From Imbricaverruca yamaguchii (taxonomy: Eukaryota > Arthropoda > Thecostraca > Neoverrucidae), in NCBI GenBank assembly GCA_034440575.1, contig JAOTOL010001500.1, forward strand, positions 1,127,501 to 1,191,500: a DNA stretch of 64,000 nt, in the 5' to 3' direction. Below the pieces are notes generated by a model, which saw only the letters and a program-made list of their open reading frames with translations, made no database searches and was not told the origin of the DNA. Shown one piece after another: positions 10,539-23,385 of the stretch; position 1 is the first letter of the stretch, and each line of letters opens with the position of its first letter. A program made the translations under genes and the position numbers.

Positions 10539-10712
10539 GGGGCGGGGATGGCCGAGTGGTTAAGGTGTCGGGCTATGGGTACCAAAGGTCCCAGGTTCGA
10601 CTCTAGCGCCACTCAGGGCATTTCCCAATCCCGCGGCCCACCGGCGAAACAGTGTGGGCGGCGCCATTAGCCGTGAATGTGCATAAAGTGTGTCGTGAAC
10701 CAACCAATAAAC
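10539..10712 (+). mobile_element. tRNA-derived SINE, copy 1
   Basis: The 5' head is tRNA Leu/Ser-like with an A box (TGGCCGAGTGGTTAAGG) and a B box (GGTTCGACTCT), followed by a ~100-base body and an AACCAACCAATAAAC tail. It is flanked by a perfect 15-base target-site duplication, AAAATGGTGTTATTT, at 10524-10538 and 10713-10727. A second copy at 29034-29209 differs at only about four positions. Mobilised in trans by a LINE; the partner is not identified. Confidence 0.95.
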
Positions 10713-10780
10713 AAAATGGTGTTATTTAGATCCATGTCATATCCATCGACACTATTTAACTTAAGCGGCACGAGCAACTC

Positions 10781-10856
10781 GGTGTGGGTAGCGCAGTTGG
10801 TAGCGCGTCAGTTTACCGACTCGGAGGTAGCCGGTTCGAGCCTGGGGGCCGGCAGC
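10781..10856 (+). tRNA. tRNA-like remnant or SINE head
   Basis: A box TAGCGCAGTTGGTAGCGCG forms a D-arm with GCGC/GCGC pairing and the B box is GGTTCGAGCCT. The anticodon stem pairs poorly and no convincing acceptor stem closes it, so it is more likely a tRNA-derived SINE head or pseudogene than a working tRNA. Confidence 0.35.
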
Positions 10857-12396
10857 CTTTTGTGCGCGTCGTGGGAAGTCCTAATAAGCGACAGTGAATT
10901 AAGACACTGTTCACATGGGACGATCTTTTTCATAAAGAGAAGGGAAATGCGCAGATATTCTGCAAGGCTGAGGTTCGGCCACCTTAAATTGATGGTTGGG
11001 CACTTCTAATTAGCCAGGCATAGGAAGTATGGAACACGTCACCGCTTATGGCAGTGTCAAGGCCCACTGTCCCTTACTGACACGGGCGTCGGACCATCGG
11101 GGGTGCGACAGGAGACAGGACCCCCTGGATTTAATCATTTGTGGCACTACGGCAGTGCATCGCAAATATTGAGCTAAAAACTAACGGTTGCCCTTTCCCC
11201 TCCCACCAGTACACGCCGACCAACATTAGTCCCTGCTCCTCGAGGTGTGAATCCAATAACAGTACATGATTATCAAGGTGACAAAACTAACAATTGTGCA
11301 TGCTGCCGAACAGTCAAATGATTTGACCCGTGCTGGAGACAGAGCGATGCCAGTTCTAAGCTCTGCTCCACGCCTTTTACGATACACGGCGAACACACGC
11401 CACCAGGACTGCGACGAGCATTGCTTTGACAGGAGCAGACGTTGGCTAAAATAATTAGGTGACAATCCTGAACTTTCTGGAGTGCCGGCGCAAAATACAA
11501 AATCACGCTTTTCGTACCATGAAGGCTCGATTTAGATTCTGTAACAACTTTGTGGAACCCGTAAGCGCGAAGACGGATTTTAGATGCCCGCATAAGGATT
11601 TCGGTTCGATTATCATGCATTGTCAAAGGCTTAACGCGGAACTTAGCAAGATTGGGGAAGCATCCCCGTTCATTCCCTACCGTGGCTTTGCCCATGTTCG
11701 CGCACCGTTATTCGGCATTTTCAGTCGAAATGAAATGGCTGCGTCGCTGAAGCCATGTGAATCAAACTTCTGTCATCCACGTAATAATGCATGGGCAACA
11801 GCAATTTCAATGCCAGACCAGCTCGGAAGCAATTTTAATAACACATTAATTTGTGGTTGGAATGGAAAATTACCACGTAATGCCATACATCTTTTCAATT
11901 AAATGTGTTGTATTTTTAACTAAAGAAAATATTTTCCTTTTAAAATATGATTTCTTTATTCGAGTCGTGTAACCTGAAATATCACGCATTTTGCAGCACA
12001 GCACGACATAAATACGTCAACAAAAGTTGTTTATAAATCAGACTTTAATACGAGGAGCATACATCTGGGGAAAACGAGACTGCCAAGAATGAGGAAGGCC
12101 CTCACTCCCACTGCCGATTGTTTCTCGGTTGTGTACTCTGTGGTGGAAGTGAACGTGCATTTTGGGCGCATGGACTGCGTTCGTCACTTTGCGCACATGA
12201 ATATAATATTCCGGCGCCCAACAGAGTGCGTATTTAAACGATATATCGAGGAAGCACAACGCAAGACATATATTGGGAGAAGCAAACAGATGAAGCAGAA
12301 AAGGAACCTTGGGTTCCTTTACGACGCAATTAACTGCTAGGTCATATAGCGTCGTCAACTTCTCAAACCTATTGGTCGCGGGTGGACTCGGTAATT
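10857..12396. other. No gene seen
   Basis: Open frames of 110-147 codons occur on both strands around 11273-11902 and 12038-12436. They overlap antisense to each other, match no family I know and show no codon bias or signal. I treat the stretch as non-coding. Confidence 0.35.
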
Positions 12397-12468
12397 CCGC
12401 TGGTTGCGGGACTCGAACCCATAATCTTGCGGTCAAGAGCCCAACAACCTACCGACTAAGCTACCGCG
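12397..12468 (-). tRNA. tRNA-Lys-like remnant
   Basis: On the - strand: A box TAGCTTAGTCGGTAGG, anticodon-loop candidate CTCTTGA (CTT, lysine) and a perfect B box GGTTCGAGTCC. The putative acceptor ends CCGCGGT and CCAGCGG pair with mismatches, and the anticodon stem has one. Likely a tRNA pseudogene or SINE head. Confidence 0.45.
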
Positions 12469-12479
12469 GCTCCACCAAA

Positions 12480-15400
12480 CGCGTGACATAAGAGGTTATC
12501 GGTAGCAGGTGCAGATAAGCCACGTTACTTAATGATATTGATTACATTGCGTCAATACATTACAATACCTAACATTACAGTAGGTACATATCTGACACCT
12601 TATAAAATCGGACGATGTGGCAAGAATAGATGGAACATCTTCATCGTGACATCTGTGGCTGAGAACAACTCGATATGCATACATACACAGACTACTCACG
12701 AGCACTGTAGCGGGATGATGAGTACGCGTAGACCTACAGGCTACGCTCTACCGACTTCACAAACACAGGCACATATCAGTTGTTGAGCTTGACATACACT
12801 CGGTGCAACTGCAAACACGTACGTTTAGTATCGTTTAATATCTGTGTAGAAAGTCCTGAAATGCCGCTATATGATCAATGGCAGGTGATGCACTTATACG
12901 TCCAAATAACGAATGATTTAAACATTGATCTGAAGGTGAAGTGTCGCCAAAATGCGGCCCATACTTCGCAGTCACTGAGCAAACTACTCGGCTTTCCGCT
13001 GCTGCCGCTTTGCGAGCTTGGCGACGTTCACTTTGCTCACCAGCCCGATATGAATAAATGTCCGGATCCTCGCAAAGCACTTAACTATATTTTATCTGTG
13101 GAATTCAATCTGATTTCCAACACCTGGCGGAAACTTTCCATGACCTTTGGATGTCTGCTGAGATTGTTGGATTCTTGGGCATGGTGAACACAAAACGCTG
13201 CATCCATCTCTCTGAATGTGTGAAAGAATTCCTCGGTGGGAAACGGCAGGCCGCTAAGGCTTAGGAGGCGAGTCCAGAACGCTTATCGTGGTTCATCTCC
13301 GGGATACGCAAATAGGTGCCCAGCGATCGGTACGCTGGTTTCTTTCTGGCCATGGACCAGGCCACACATCATCCCCCCCCCACCGCCACGCTTAGCATTT
13401 CACATTCCTTCAATTCACATCATTATCTGACGTGATTTGAAGGAGGCTGATATTCATTTCTATGGGAAATGGAAACTCAGCAAATCGGTAGTTCAAGTTC
13501 ATGTGGTGATATCTATAAAAAAAGTAATTGCACCAAAAAATAATATTAATATCGTTCAACTAAGATTTTTCAAACACTAGAATAAAACACTAATTTTGAC
13601 AATGACAGTACATGCTATCCCCACGCCATAGAAATATGGAAAGTGTGGGGAAATGGGGTTTTTGGTGGCTAACAAAGAACACTGATGTCAACTTACAAAA
13701 ACATCCTAACTGAATCTAACCTAACCAACTGATGTTGGACTTCCTAAAACATACTCATGCTCGGTCATCTAAAACCTACTAACTTTGTGTACTGGATGTT
13801 GAACGTGATTCACGATGGAAATGGTAGATCATTTGCACCTTAATTACACACTCGCATCAATTGTGCACCGTATATTAATTAACCTCGTGACATGGAAACT
13901 CAGTTAATGAAGCATACATTTTGCATCCTAGGCTGAATCTGTTAGCATTACTCCATGCAGAAAGGGCTGGCCATTATTCTGCTGGAATATCATGATGAAA
14001 ATGTTGCAAATAGCCATATGCAAATATATGTATTAATTTTTTGGTATAATTAAACTTGGTTTTGGCTTTTCGTGCATGACTGCCTATCCTGTCTTCTTCT
14101 GATCTTTCACTGCTCCCAAATAGCCTTGTTCTTCATTCAACACAGTTTATGGAAAATTATTTTTAGGATAATGGGAAGAAGCTGCTAATAAGCTTCAAGA
14201 AGTTCAGTTCATGCATTTGTCTAAAAGATTGTCTTCATTGGGGCTTCTTATATATAAATACCAAGGTTTTTGGAATTTGGAGGATAGAATAGAAACAACA
14301 CAATGTGTTTCCTGAAAAAGAGGTAGGTTAGGTTTGGACTGGGGAAGGATTGTGGTGATAACTCAACCAACATTGTTGCATATATGATATCAAAGATATT
14401 CAATGGATGACATTGGTTTGGATGCACTGTTCTTACATTTAACATTATCCTTTATTACCAATTACCCCACTCAAAGCAACAAATTTCGCATTACTTCACT
14501 TAAGAACTGAAAAACATGCATTTGCGCTGGAATATAATGGTCATGTCATCTTGATGACATTCAGAAACATGCATGTACAATTTTTCTTGAAATACCACCT
14601 CAACTAAAATGCAAATCTTAATTGTACAATTGTACAATTGTCTCAGGTACAATTGTAAAAACCTCACATAGCTTCAGCCTGGCCTCTTCAGAAGAGAACA
14701 TAAATTAGCTTCCAATTAAACAAAAATCATATTCATGAACAATTTCATCTGAAAATTGAGGATGCTAAAGAAATGCCTAACTTATCCCAACCTCATTTTA
14801 GCTTTGCCTAGGTAAAAATGTGCAAAACGTCACTTGTAAACAATCAAAACTGCAATAATGAACCGTTAAATCACATCTCACACAGGACAGGTGAGAGTGG
14901 AAACATTTTAACCACATCAACCAACTTTGCATTGAAAAGGCATGTCAAGAATTCAAATATTAACTAAAAAGTACAGAGTTCCCTGAAAATGTATTTTAAA
15001 GTCTGATATTTTTTGCAATTACACCAGTATTTTTAGTGGCTACTAATAATTGGTAGCACAACAGCTACAGTGAAGTAATTCTGCCCAACCACTTTCATGT
15101 TCAGAATATGGCATGCTACAAAAGAATTATATGTTTTAAAGTAGCTCTATGTGAGTGGTTAGATGACTTTGATAGAGAGAACCATCTGAATATAGATACC
15201 TTGTTCACTTTTTTAAATTCAGTAAGCAGTATAATTACTGGTTTGGCAACACAAAAGCAGCAGTATAGCACTTTGGTGCACGCATTAAGTGTTTGGAAAC
15301 TCCCTCTTACCCTACTACCACTACTGGCCAGCCATGATGCAATGGGCAAGCAATTACCAAATTGTCCACAAGTTGGTGAATGGCACAGTATGGCATGATT

Positions 15401-15857
15401 ACATATACCACACAGGAACAATATGATAACTGACAGGGGACCAACGCACATGCTAACATTAATCACCACATTGCATCAATGACATGCTGACCAATCTGAC
15501 ATTGTGGGTATAAGGCCTTAACTCGCATAAATTGTCTGAGGTGTGTTCTCAATATCAACCACGCCATGGATAAATTATTTCTGTGGATGGTGCCTTTCGG
15601 TTCAAAGCCACCGGCACGCTAGCAAAATAAGATAGAACATTCAAGCTTCAATGAATGACTGATATGCTTTACAACGAACGGGAAAATTAATCGTGAGAAA
15701 AGCGCCATAATTGTGATAAAATGAAAGCACCATATTTAGTAGATGTATTGGTATATTCTAAAACTAGAATATAATTCAGCAGTATTCTGGAATAAATAGG
15801 CGTTTCTGGTATATGACGTCACTTGGCGTAGGTTTTGTCTAGTTTAAACTAACTATA
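12480..15857. other. AT-rich intergenic, no gene
   Basis: More than 3 kb of unique-looking DNA. Frames up to 135 codons (12780-13187) lack recognisable domains. Short palindromic AT stretches occur, for example ATTGTACAATTGTACAATTG near 14621. Confidence 0.4.
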
Positions 15858-17360
15858 CTAGAACAGCCAACTTTGTAGTACCTTTTGTCTATAGTTATCT
15901 TGGGCAAAACTATCTTGGGCAAAACTCACACACACTGGGAGTGGTGGTGTGCGTTTGGGTGCCGTCAGTGTGCTTCGTGGTACTAAAAGTGGGCAGTGAC
16001 TGCGGGTTCTGATTGTGTAGACCCTTTCCTGAGTTCCTATGCAAGTCTTCACTGTGAATGTTTTTGCAACACTCTTTCCATCCAACTTCAACTTTTCTGC
16101 TAGCTGTTTGCAAATGTAACTAGCTTGACTCCCATGATTAATGAGTGCTCTTGTTAGTTGTACTTCTTCAGGTGAACGGATGATGACTGATGTTGTTGGG
16201 AGAAGTGGGAGATGTCCCTGCTGGTTGTTCATCAAGCAGAGCTGGTTCTGTGTTTTGTTGTCAGATACACACAGTGCAGTGATGTGTCTTTCCATTGCAT
16301 ATAGTGCAGGGGTATGTTAGACCCTTTTTGCATGGACAGTCTGTCACACTGTGTTGCCCACTGCATGATGTGCAGAGGTTGAGTTCTGTCAATCTGTTGC
16401 ACTGCTTCTTTGCATCTTGGTACACAGTTCACTTGACCATGGAGTGGTTACCCCAGCAGAGCTTGCACAGTTTGTATCTCTGTTGGGTATCCTGTTGGAC
16501 ATCTGTTTGGAATGTGCTGAGTGTTGCTGACTTCATGGCAGCATGTTGAGGTTTGTGTTGTTGTGGTGCTTTTGGCCTGAATGTGTTTCGACTGGTGTCC
16601 TTCACAGGTATTGTTCCTGCATGTTTTCTTCAGTCGCCAAGCTTCTCCAATGACCTTATGATATGGTAGTTGTCTCACAACTGTTCTGTTGTTGGTGTGT
16701 CAGTACCAAGCTGGTTGCTAAGTCTGTTCTTGAAGTTTGTTGGGAGTTTCTCACATAGGAGGAAACTGATAATCCAACTTCCCAGTGTGTCTTCCTCCAG
16801 TGCATCAAATCCAAATACCTGCAGCTCATAGACTGAGGTCCGAGCATAATTCAATAAAGCTTGGAGTGCTGTGAGATCTCCGTGCCATGGAGCAGAAAGC
16901 TCACAGGTGTTGCATATGTGTCTCCACAATGATGTCCTTACCCAGGAATTCTTTCCTTAGAAACTTCACTGCCAGGTCATATTTTTCACTATCATTTGAA
17001 TGGGCGCTGCATGACCTTCATTAAAAAAAAAAAAAAAAAAAAAAAACTTGATTTGGACTGCAGTTGATGAAACCCCTGGTCCTCAGTTTCGGTCTCAAAT
17101 GCTTTGGGTCATCATAACCAACCACTAGTAGAGTAGTCATGACCTGACAGTCAAACTCTTCAACTTCTTTCAACTTCTTCTTTATGTTGGCTATCTGTTG
17201 GCTAACAACCAGCTCTGTGTTGATGCCTTCTTGTAGACTTTTCAGACCCATGGTTATTACACCTTTCACCTGACCTCTCTTCACTTTGAAAGTCTTAAGC
17301 TTTTCCTTCAATTCTTGCACATTTTCACCAGCAAGTTTACCAATGGCAGCATCCATCCTA
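15858..17360 (-). pseudogene. BEL/Pao-type gag-protease relic
   Basis: On the - strand three blocks appear in order. First, a gag N-terminal block (17356-17050). Second, a DUF1759-like gag block (about 16929-16640) with DALEEDTLGSWIISFLLCEK. Third, Cys/His clusters (about 16510-16290) including CTSCSGQHSVTDC and CTICNGKTHHCTVC. A retropepsin-like segment follows (about 16220-15900), LPTTSVIIRSPEEVQLTRAL then INHGSQASYICKQLAEKLKL. The catalytic Asp-Ser-Gly reads NHG, so the active site is lost. Stops, frameshifts and a 24-base A run (17023-17046) break it; RT, RNase H, integrase and LTRs are not seen. Confidence 0.8.
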
Positions 17361-18103
17361 AATATATACTGATATCCCTGATAGCTATATAAATGTGCAG
17401 CAAAAGTGTTTGTTTCTCATGTGAAAAGTGCCAATGGAACTATGATGGCAGTTGCTTGGAAAGTATTCATGTTATTTCTGCAGTGAAAACAGCATTATGC
17501 CAGTATCAGCAGGTGTCCATCAATGTGGGCACAGTATAGTGAATTATGCACCACTGTTTAGTATTTCTTCTTTGCAGTGTACTATGCCTATCTTCTCTGC
17601 ATGAGTTCTTTGTGAATGCAAATTGTGGCCTGAGTGTAAATGATCACATGTGCAATATACTTGTATGCAGTGCTAGTCACAATGTAACCAACTATAGCCA
17701 AATGTGAGTGCACACACAAGGCTTGATAAATATCTGTCAAGGTTTGGTATGCATGACCACAATGATTGGAACAGGCTTGAAACAATGATCCAGGTTCGCT
17801 AAGTTTACAATTTTCTGTGTGAGGATTTTTGTCTGTTTCAAGCAGTGCCAAACCAAAAAGTCTTGCTTACCTTGGTAAAGATCAATTCGGTTCTTTATAG
17901 CCTGTTCACGTCTTGTAAACTTATTCAATTTACATCAGTGTAAAACATTAAGTCTTGCCTCCCACTGTTGCAGTTATTTGCTTAGTCTCTTAGTTGGATA
18001 TCTTGATATCTTGATGCTTGATGCTACATGAATGATAAATTATTGAACAAAGTCTGACAATGTCTTTGATGTTTGAAGCATGAATTCTGAAGAGTAACCT
18101 CAC
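17361..18103. other. AT-rich, no gene
   Basis: No domain recognised. If the candidate exon at 18104-18259 is real, this would be intron. Confidence 0.3.
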
Positions 18104-18259
18104 CGAAACACTTCTCTTATCCACCTCTAATGGAGTCTGTCCAAGGACCCCATTGTCGCCAAGTTCTCCCCACTCCAATAACATGTTTATATCCACGTCA
18201 TCATTCACCACAAAAGTGTTTTTCCTTTGTTTCACCATTTGGGCGCATGCTCCTGCCAT
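18104..18259 (-). CDS. Candidate first coding exon, uncertain
   Basis: An ATG at 18259 in a good context (ACAAGATGG, also a YY1-like motif) opens 52 codons rich in acidic residues, including FVVNDDVDINMLLEWGELGD. They end at a plausible phase-0 splice donor (TTTCG|GTGAGG at 18104/18103). The start of the peptide loosely recalls Myb/SANT-like proteins of transposon origin, but that is weak. No matching downstream exon was found on the - strand. Confidence 0.25.
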
Positions 18260-19512
18260 CTTGTGGCACCAAAAGGAAGCTCAACTTAACGAATTGATGC
18301 ATTGATGATCGGGCATGATAAGAAGGAGGCCTGATAGTTGGAGGTGGGCTTTTGAAAGAGAGGTGCACATTTCGCCAAGAATTCTCAGTGTTTTCTTTTG
18401 AAAAATCTGAAAAATCTGAGTATGTATTTGCTAACTATAAAATCATCAATTAACACAGTCTCACCAAACATAACATATTTGTTTGCATCATGGGGGAAAA
18501 ATGTATGTAAAACTTCTCTTGTGAACACCTTAATGCACAATAATACAGTGTTGGAAAAGCTGGCTTTTGTTGCTGTCATGCGTGTCAAACTTTGTACTGC
18601 AGGATTGTGACTTTTTTGTACTGCAGAATAGAAAAGGAAGAACAACATTGTTTGGTTGAGTGCCACCACACAAAGTCCATACCAGAAAACAACTAGCAGT
18701 TTCAGCAGACTGCGCGCCTACCCGTAAATGACCACGATACAGCTTCGAAAGACAGTACAAACCGTGCCTTTTTTGTAAGCACACTGTTGGTCTTGCGCTA
18801 AAAACGTCTCCGCACAATGGCGGCGGAGGACGTCATGTGAAAAGACATATTTGTGAATATAGTCCCTATTTAATTCAATATTTATTTTATAATTATTCGA
18901 TATATATTAATATTTATTCGATATTTATTATATGAATTCGATATTTATTAATATGTATTCTTATATATTACATATTTATATTAATTAAAATGTATTGCAT
19001 ATTTATTATTATATGTTTGTGCTGGGTACGTGCCAAGATGTACCAGAAATCTGTAGTTGGGAAATCTGGGGTTCTTGGATCGCCGGAGTAAATATTGAAA
19101 ACTCGTTTGGCCATTAACGTGCTTTGAACGCGCAATCAGGTTTTTGTTAAACTTTTGAGACACAATGAGCATGTTCAGTGCAAACAAAAAATCACTTCAA
19201 ATTTACTCAAAGCGGCTCCGGAGCAGGGAAGTTCTCCGAGGCGCTTACACCGGGAACCCAATGCCATTTGTGCACTTATTCATGACTGTCAAATTATTTT
19301 TTTTTGTAAGTGTGTGCGAAGATAAATCATGTACCTGGAAATATAACTGCATTTGGAATTCATCAGTGTCAGTGAAGGGTCCGTAATACTTGTACCAATC
19401 TTACTCCGACCCATCTCCTGTTTGCCGGCCCGGTGGTCAGCTGTACTTCGAGCGCTGGGGTAAGCGAATCCGACCAGCTCTAATCAACAGCAATAATAAA
19501 ACCGACTATTAT
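18260..19512. other. AT-rich, no gene
   Basis: Includes a degenerate AT repeat at 18885-19015 built on ATTCGATATTTATT. A short ACAATGGCGGCGGAGG motif (YY1-like) sits at 18817. No domain recognised. Confidence 0.3.
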
Positions 19513-20794
19513 TCGGTTTTACAGCGGCAATTTGCTCTCCCGTCTAGCCGCTCTTAATCCTTCCAAGTCGATCCTTGCATCAACTAAACATTCCAGACAT
19601 GAACCAAATAAGTACATCCAGGAACTTTAACCCGTCCCGTCTTGGGGGGTCTTTAACCGCCCCTCTCCCCCTAGGTTTTTCCCAGATAGTGAATGAACGG
19701 CGGGCGGCAGCGCGCCAAAATTTGGCATACCTTTTTCCCACATCAATTTGGCAAGCTGTTTCAAAATCTTTGAAGTCAGGTCATCTAGGATCAACGAGTT
19801 AAGTGAGGTCAAGTGTCACATCGAGGTCAAGTGAGGTCACCTCCAAAAAGGTTCAACCAGACGTCACGCTTTAACAGATAGAGATATTTTAATGAAACCT
19901 TCAGCGTTTGCTTATCTTTAGGGATGCAACCCAACGTACCAGAAGAACTGTTCATTTTTTCCGTTTTTGACTACTTATTAATTTTGCATATTTGCACATT
20001 GGAGTTCGGATCAATGATTATAGTTAAAGTAAACAATTTTTATTGGAGCAAGTTAGCTTCCAATAAAGTTTCTTGGTCTGCTTTACCCATTAGAAAAGGA
20101 AACTCAAAGAAAACTTAAAAATTCGAAATTTTGCACTTTTGAAGAAAAAAAGATGTGTTTGTGGGGCCAACAAATTTGATGGCCCTAGTCGATTTCGCTG
20201 TCCTTTTCCGATTCAAGATATTTTTTTCTCAAATATCCCCCAAAATAAACTCTCCAGAGCCAAAAACACAATATAAGTCGTGTCATGTGAAAATCTAGCC
20301 CCCCTTGTGACGTCACTTTTGAGGAGTGGATCCGGACCCTACTCGTCGAGCGCTTTTCGATGACACCTCTGTTTTCGTGCGACGCTTAGTTTGGATTTTA
20401 GATGGGAGCGTTACTATTCCCCCCCCCAGAAGGGGTGTGGGGATCTGACCAGAGAGACGGCGAGGGTTCATATTAATAAGAATTGGCTTCAATCAATTTT
20501 CTCATCTTTTTCATGCAAAATAACTGTTCCTTGGTGGTGAAAATAAAGCTATTTTAGACGGATTGTTTTAGTATAATTTTCATTAAAACATCTTATGTTG
20601 CAAAACCCATATCCCAATAGTCGGGAAATGACATTAATAGTTGCACGAACGTCCTACTCGTGGGTGAACATTTTTAGGTGTGCGGTGTGAGCTGGCCAGG
20701 AGTGTCAGGTATGCATTTATATGCTTGGTTGACATCGATTAAGTATACCTTTGTTATCATTTGCTCTACCATTGCTAATGAAGTTGGCTTATAA
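19513..20794 (+). repeat. Repeat family D copy, split by family C
   Basis: The left part (19513-19626) and right part (20471-20794) align in order to an uninterrupted copy at 36157-36614. Shared landmarks: TCGGTTTTACAGCGGCAATT, CATATCCCAATAGTCGG, GCACGAACGTCCT, TTGGTTGACATCG and AAGTTGGCTTATAA. The break carries the TTAA-flanked family C element. Non-coding; class unknown. Confidence 0.8.
19627..20470 (+). mobile_element. TTAA element, family C copy 1
   Basis: An 844-base non-coding element inserted in family D. It starts TTAACCCGTCCCGTCT (TTAA at 19627-19630) and ends in the inverse of TGAACCCTCGCCGTCTC, with TTAA decayed to TTCA at 20467. The uninterrupted family D copy has TTAA at the equivalent site (36271-36274), which supports a piggyBac-like TTAA target. 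Four AGGTCA hexamers cluster at 19778, 19806, 19824 and 19834. Partial copies lie at 42452-42700 and 44872-45505. No transposase. Confidence 0.8.
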
Positions 20795-22249
20795 TCTCAT
20801 CCTTCGCTAATTTAACCAAAGCGCCAATTTTGTATCTGGCAGTCCTTTGTTGGCTGTCATATTCCGTAGAGCTGGGTGCAGTCTCCACGTAAATCAGAAA
20901 GCATATTACAAGTTGCTGATGTTCGCAAGTTTAATTCTATTTATTTCAGCAGAATGAGTAGTAAAACATATTTCTTTATTAAAACTGATTTTTTTAAAAG
21001 CAGATTTTGTGGTCGCTTTTAGTTTATGCAGATCATTATGCCGGGTCTTCTACCTCTACCTTGTTCCTGAGACCGCGTGACCTATGAGGAAATTTCTGCT
21101 GTAAAACCGGCTCATCGCGACTGGGACCCATCGCCACGTTTTCTGTTTGCCGGGTGCAGAGGGTGATGTTGGATGTCAATCACCTGAGTGGTGTTGTGCC
21201 TCGGCTCGGCGGTTCATATTATATTCCCCGCGGTGCTCGCCATCCCTGCCAGGATAAAAAGCGGGCGACGCCAACGCCAGCTTCTGAGTGTGACGTGAAG
21301 CCGCAACATCGACCAACCGGTGAGACCGGTGAAATTGTCGCGATAATTCCCGATCCAATTGAGCGCATATGATATGGGTCCTAATGGCCTACTGACTTGG
21401 GTAAGGATGAAGAACCACAGATGCTCTCGTCCGATGAACATTTTCAATTCAATTTAACGTGCAGTCTTGAAGTAGTTGCTGTTAACTGTACCATATTTTA
21501 GTTACTCATTTTTTTAGTGCGACAAAACGTTGTATACGGCTTAGCTTGTCAAGATGTTTATGCATACAAAATGCAAACATTGGTTTTCAGTCCCACTAAA
21601 ACAAGGTTAATTGTCAGCAACTGCATAGCTATTGTACTCCAGCTCAAAATTTCGTACTCCAGCTCATAGTTTATACTCCACTTGCTGAATTCCTTATAAT
21701 CATTTCACTCTGACATTTTTTGTTTTATTTTGAACATTGAACATGTATTAATCTACCATCATGTTGACATGAGAGAGCATGCTGCCTGGTGATGTTATTG
21801 TCATTAAATTGTAAATTGCTACCTATGGAGGGAGGGGTGTCGTGGACAACTGGTATTCCTGAAGTTTACTGCTGCAGGGATAGTTGACAACTTCCCACAC
21901 ATGGTCCTGGCAAGTGTTCCTTTCACTTGGAATAGAATCCTTGCTCCTCTATCATCTTATCTAAGCATAAAACTATCTAGATTTGTTTCTCTAACTATGC
22001 TTCTTAATGGTGTGAGCTTTACCTCTAATTTCCTTTTTCCATTTTACTTTCCAATCATTCATTGTCCATTTTGTGTTCCAGTTCATTGTTCATGCGCAAT
22101 TATTATTCCAAGTTTTCCATTTCCAGAACTAATCCCCCATTTCCAGTTGGCTCATTCCCTGATTAATGAGTGGGCTTAAACTTGAAGGAGCTACATTGGA
22201 GTTGCTAGGGAATGATTTGAGTGATAAATACCCTCCTCATGAACATACT
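20795..22249. other. No gene seen
   Basis: AT-rich. A 22-base motif containing TACTCCAGCTCA is repeated at about 21636 and 21656. The part nearest 22250 could hold a decayed LINE 5' region, but I cannot recognise an ORF1. Confidence 0.3.
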
Positions 22250-23385
22250 GTCACAGTGTAAATATTATTCATTACCTCAACCACTTAAGTTGAATGTTGG
22301 GTTCTCAGTACTTCATATCAATGCAAGGTCCCTCAAGAATAAATTTGATGTTTTAATCTTCTAGCAAATTTTGAAGTTGATTGGTCAGTTATTTGTGTGT
22401 CAGAGACATGGTTGAAGAAAGATTTAGAGCAATACTTTAGTCTAAAAAATTGTAATCTTTTTGCATCTAGTAGAAAAGAAGGTGAAGGTGGAGGTACAGC
22501 AATATATGAAAGTAATAGATATGAGGCTAGGGAAAGAAAAGACCTGGAGAGTGATCATATTGAGACAAGTTTTCTGGAAATCAAAATGAAGTTGGGTGTA
22601 CCAGCAAAGAGATTCCTAGTGGGGGAACTATATAGACCTCCAAACCTGAGCCATACTTTATTTATGGACTACTTGGAAAAAATACTTGATTCATTGGAAA
22701 ACACTAAGTGTACATGTATCATAGCACGGGACTTCAATTACAATATTTTGAAATATCACTCTGATAAACCAACACTTAGTTTTATGAATATGTTAAATAC
22801 CTATGGATTTTCCCCAACCATCTCGAAAGCGATCCGGATTTCTAATAATTCTGATGCTCTTTTGGATAATATATTTATAAATGATGTTAATGTCTTGAAC
22901 AATTCAGAAATTCTACTTCATGATTTATCGGATCATTTTCAAGTTTTTCTTAATCTGTCATTACTTCAAAGCACAACTATAACAAGACATTCAGTGACAG
23001 TCTTTGATAAGAATAAAATAAGTGAATTAAATGATCACCTCATTAGTACCTTGGAAGCCTTTCAAGATGAGACTGATGCTAATCAAGCATGCAACAAACT
23101 TATTAAGGCTTATGAAACAGGTATTACAAAATTATCTAAAACTTTTACACCCAGTAGAAGAAAGAATCCAATTAAACCATGGGTAAACCCTGCACTTCTG
23201 TGTTCAATAAATACAAAAAATACACTATATGCAAAATATATTAGGAATAGAACTTTACTGAATGAAAATATATACAAAATGTATAGGAACATGCTTTGCA
23301 ATGTGCTTAGGGATGCGAAACGATTATATTACAAGAGGGCATTTCAGGATAGCAAAGGTGATGGCAAAAAAACATGGAGGTATTT

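Noticed and set aside
10539..10712. Functional tRNA-Leu/Ser gene
   Set aside because: The tRNA-like head continues into a SINE body with tail and target-site duplication.
11459..11902. 147-codon frame
   Set aside because: No family recognised, overlapped antisense by a frame of similar length; likely chance.
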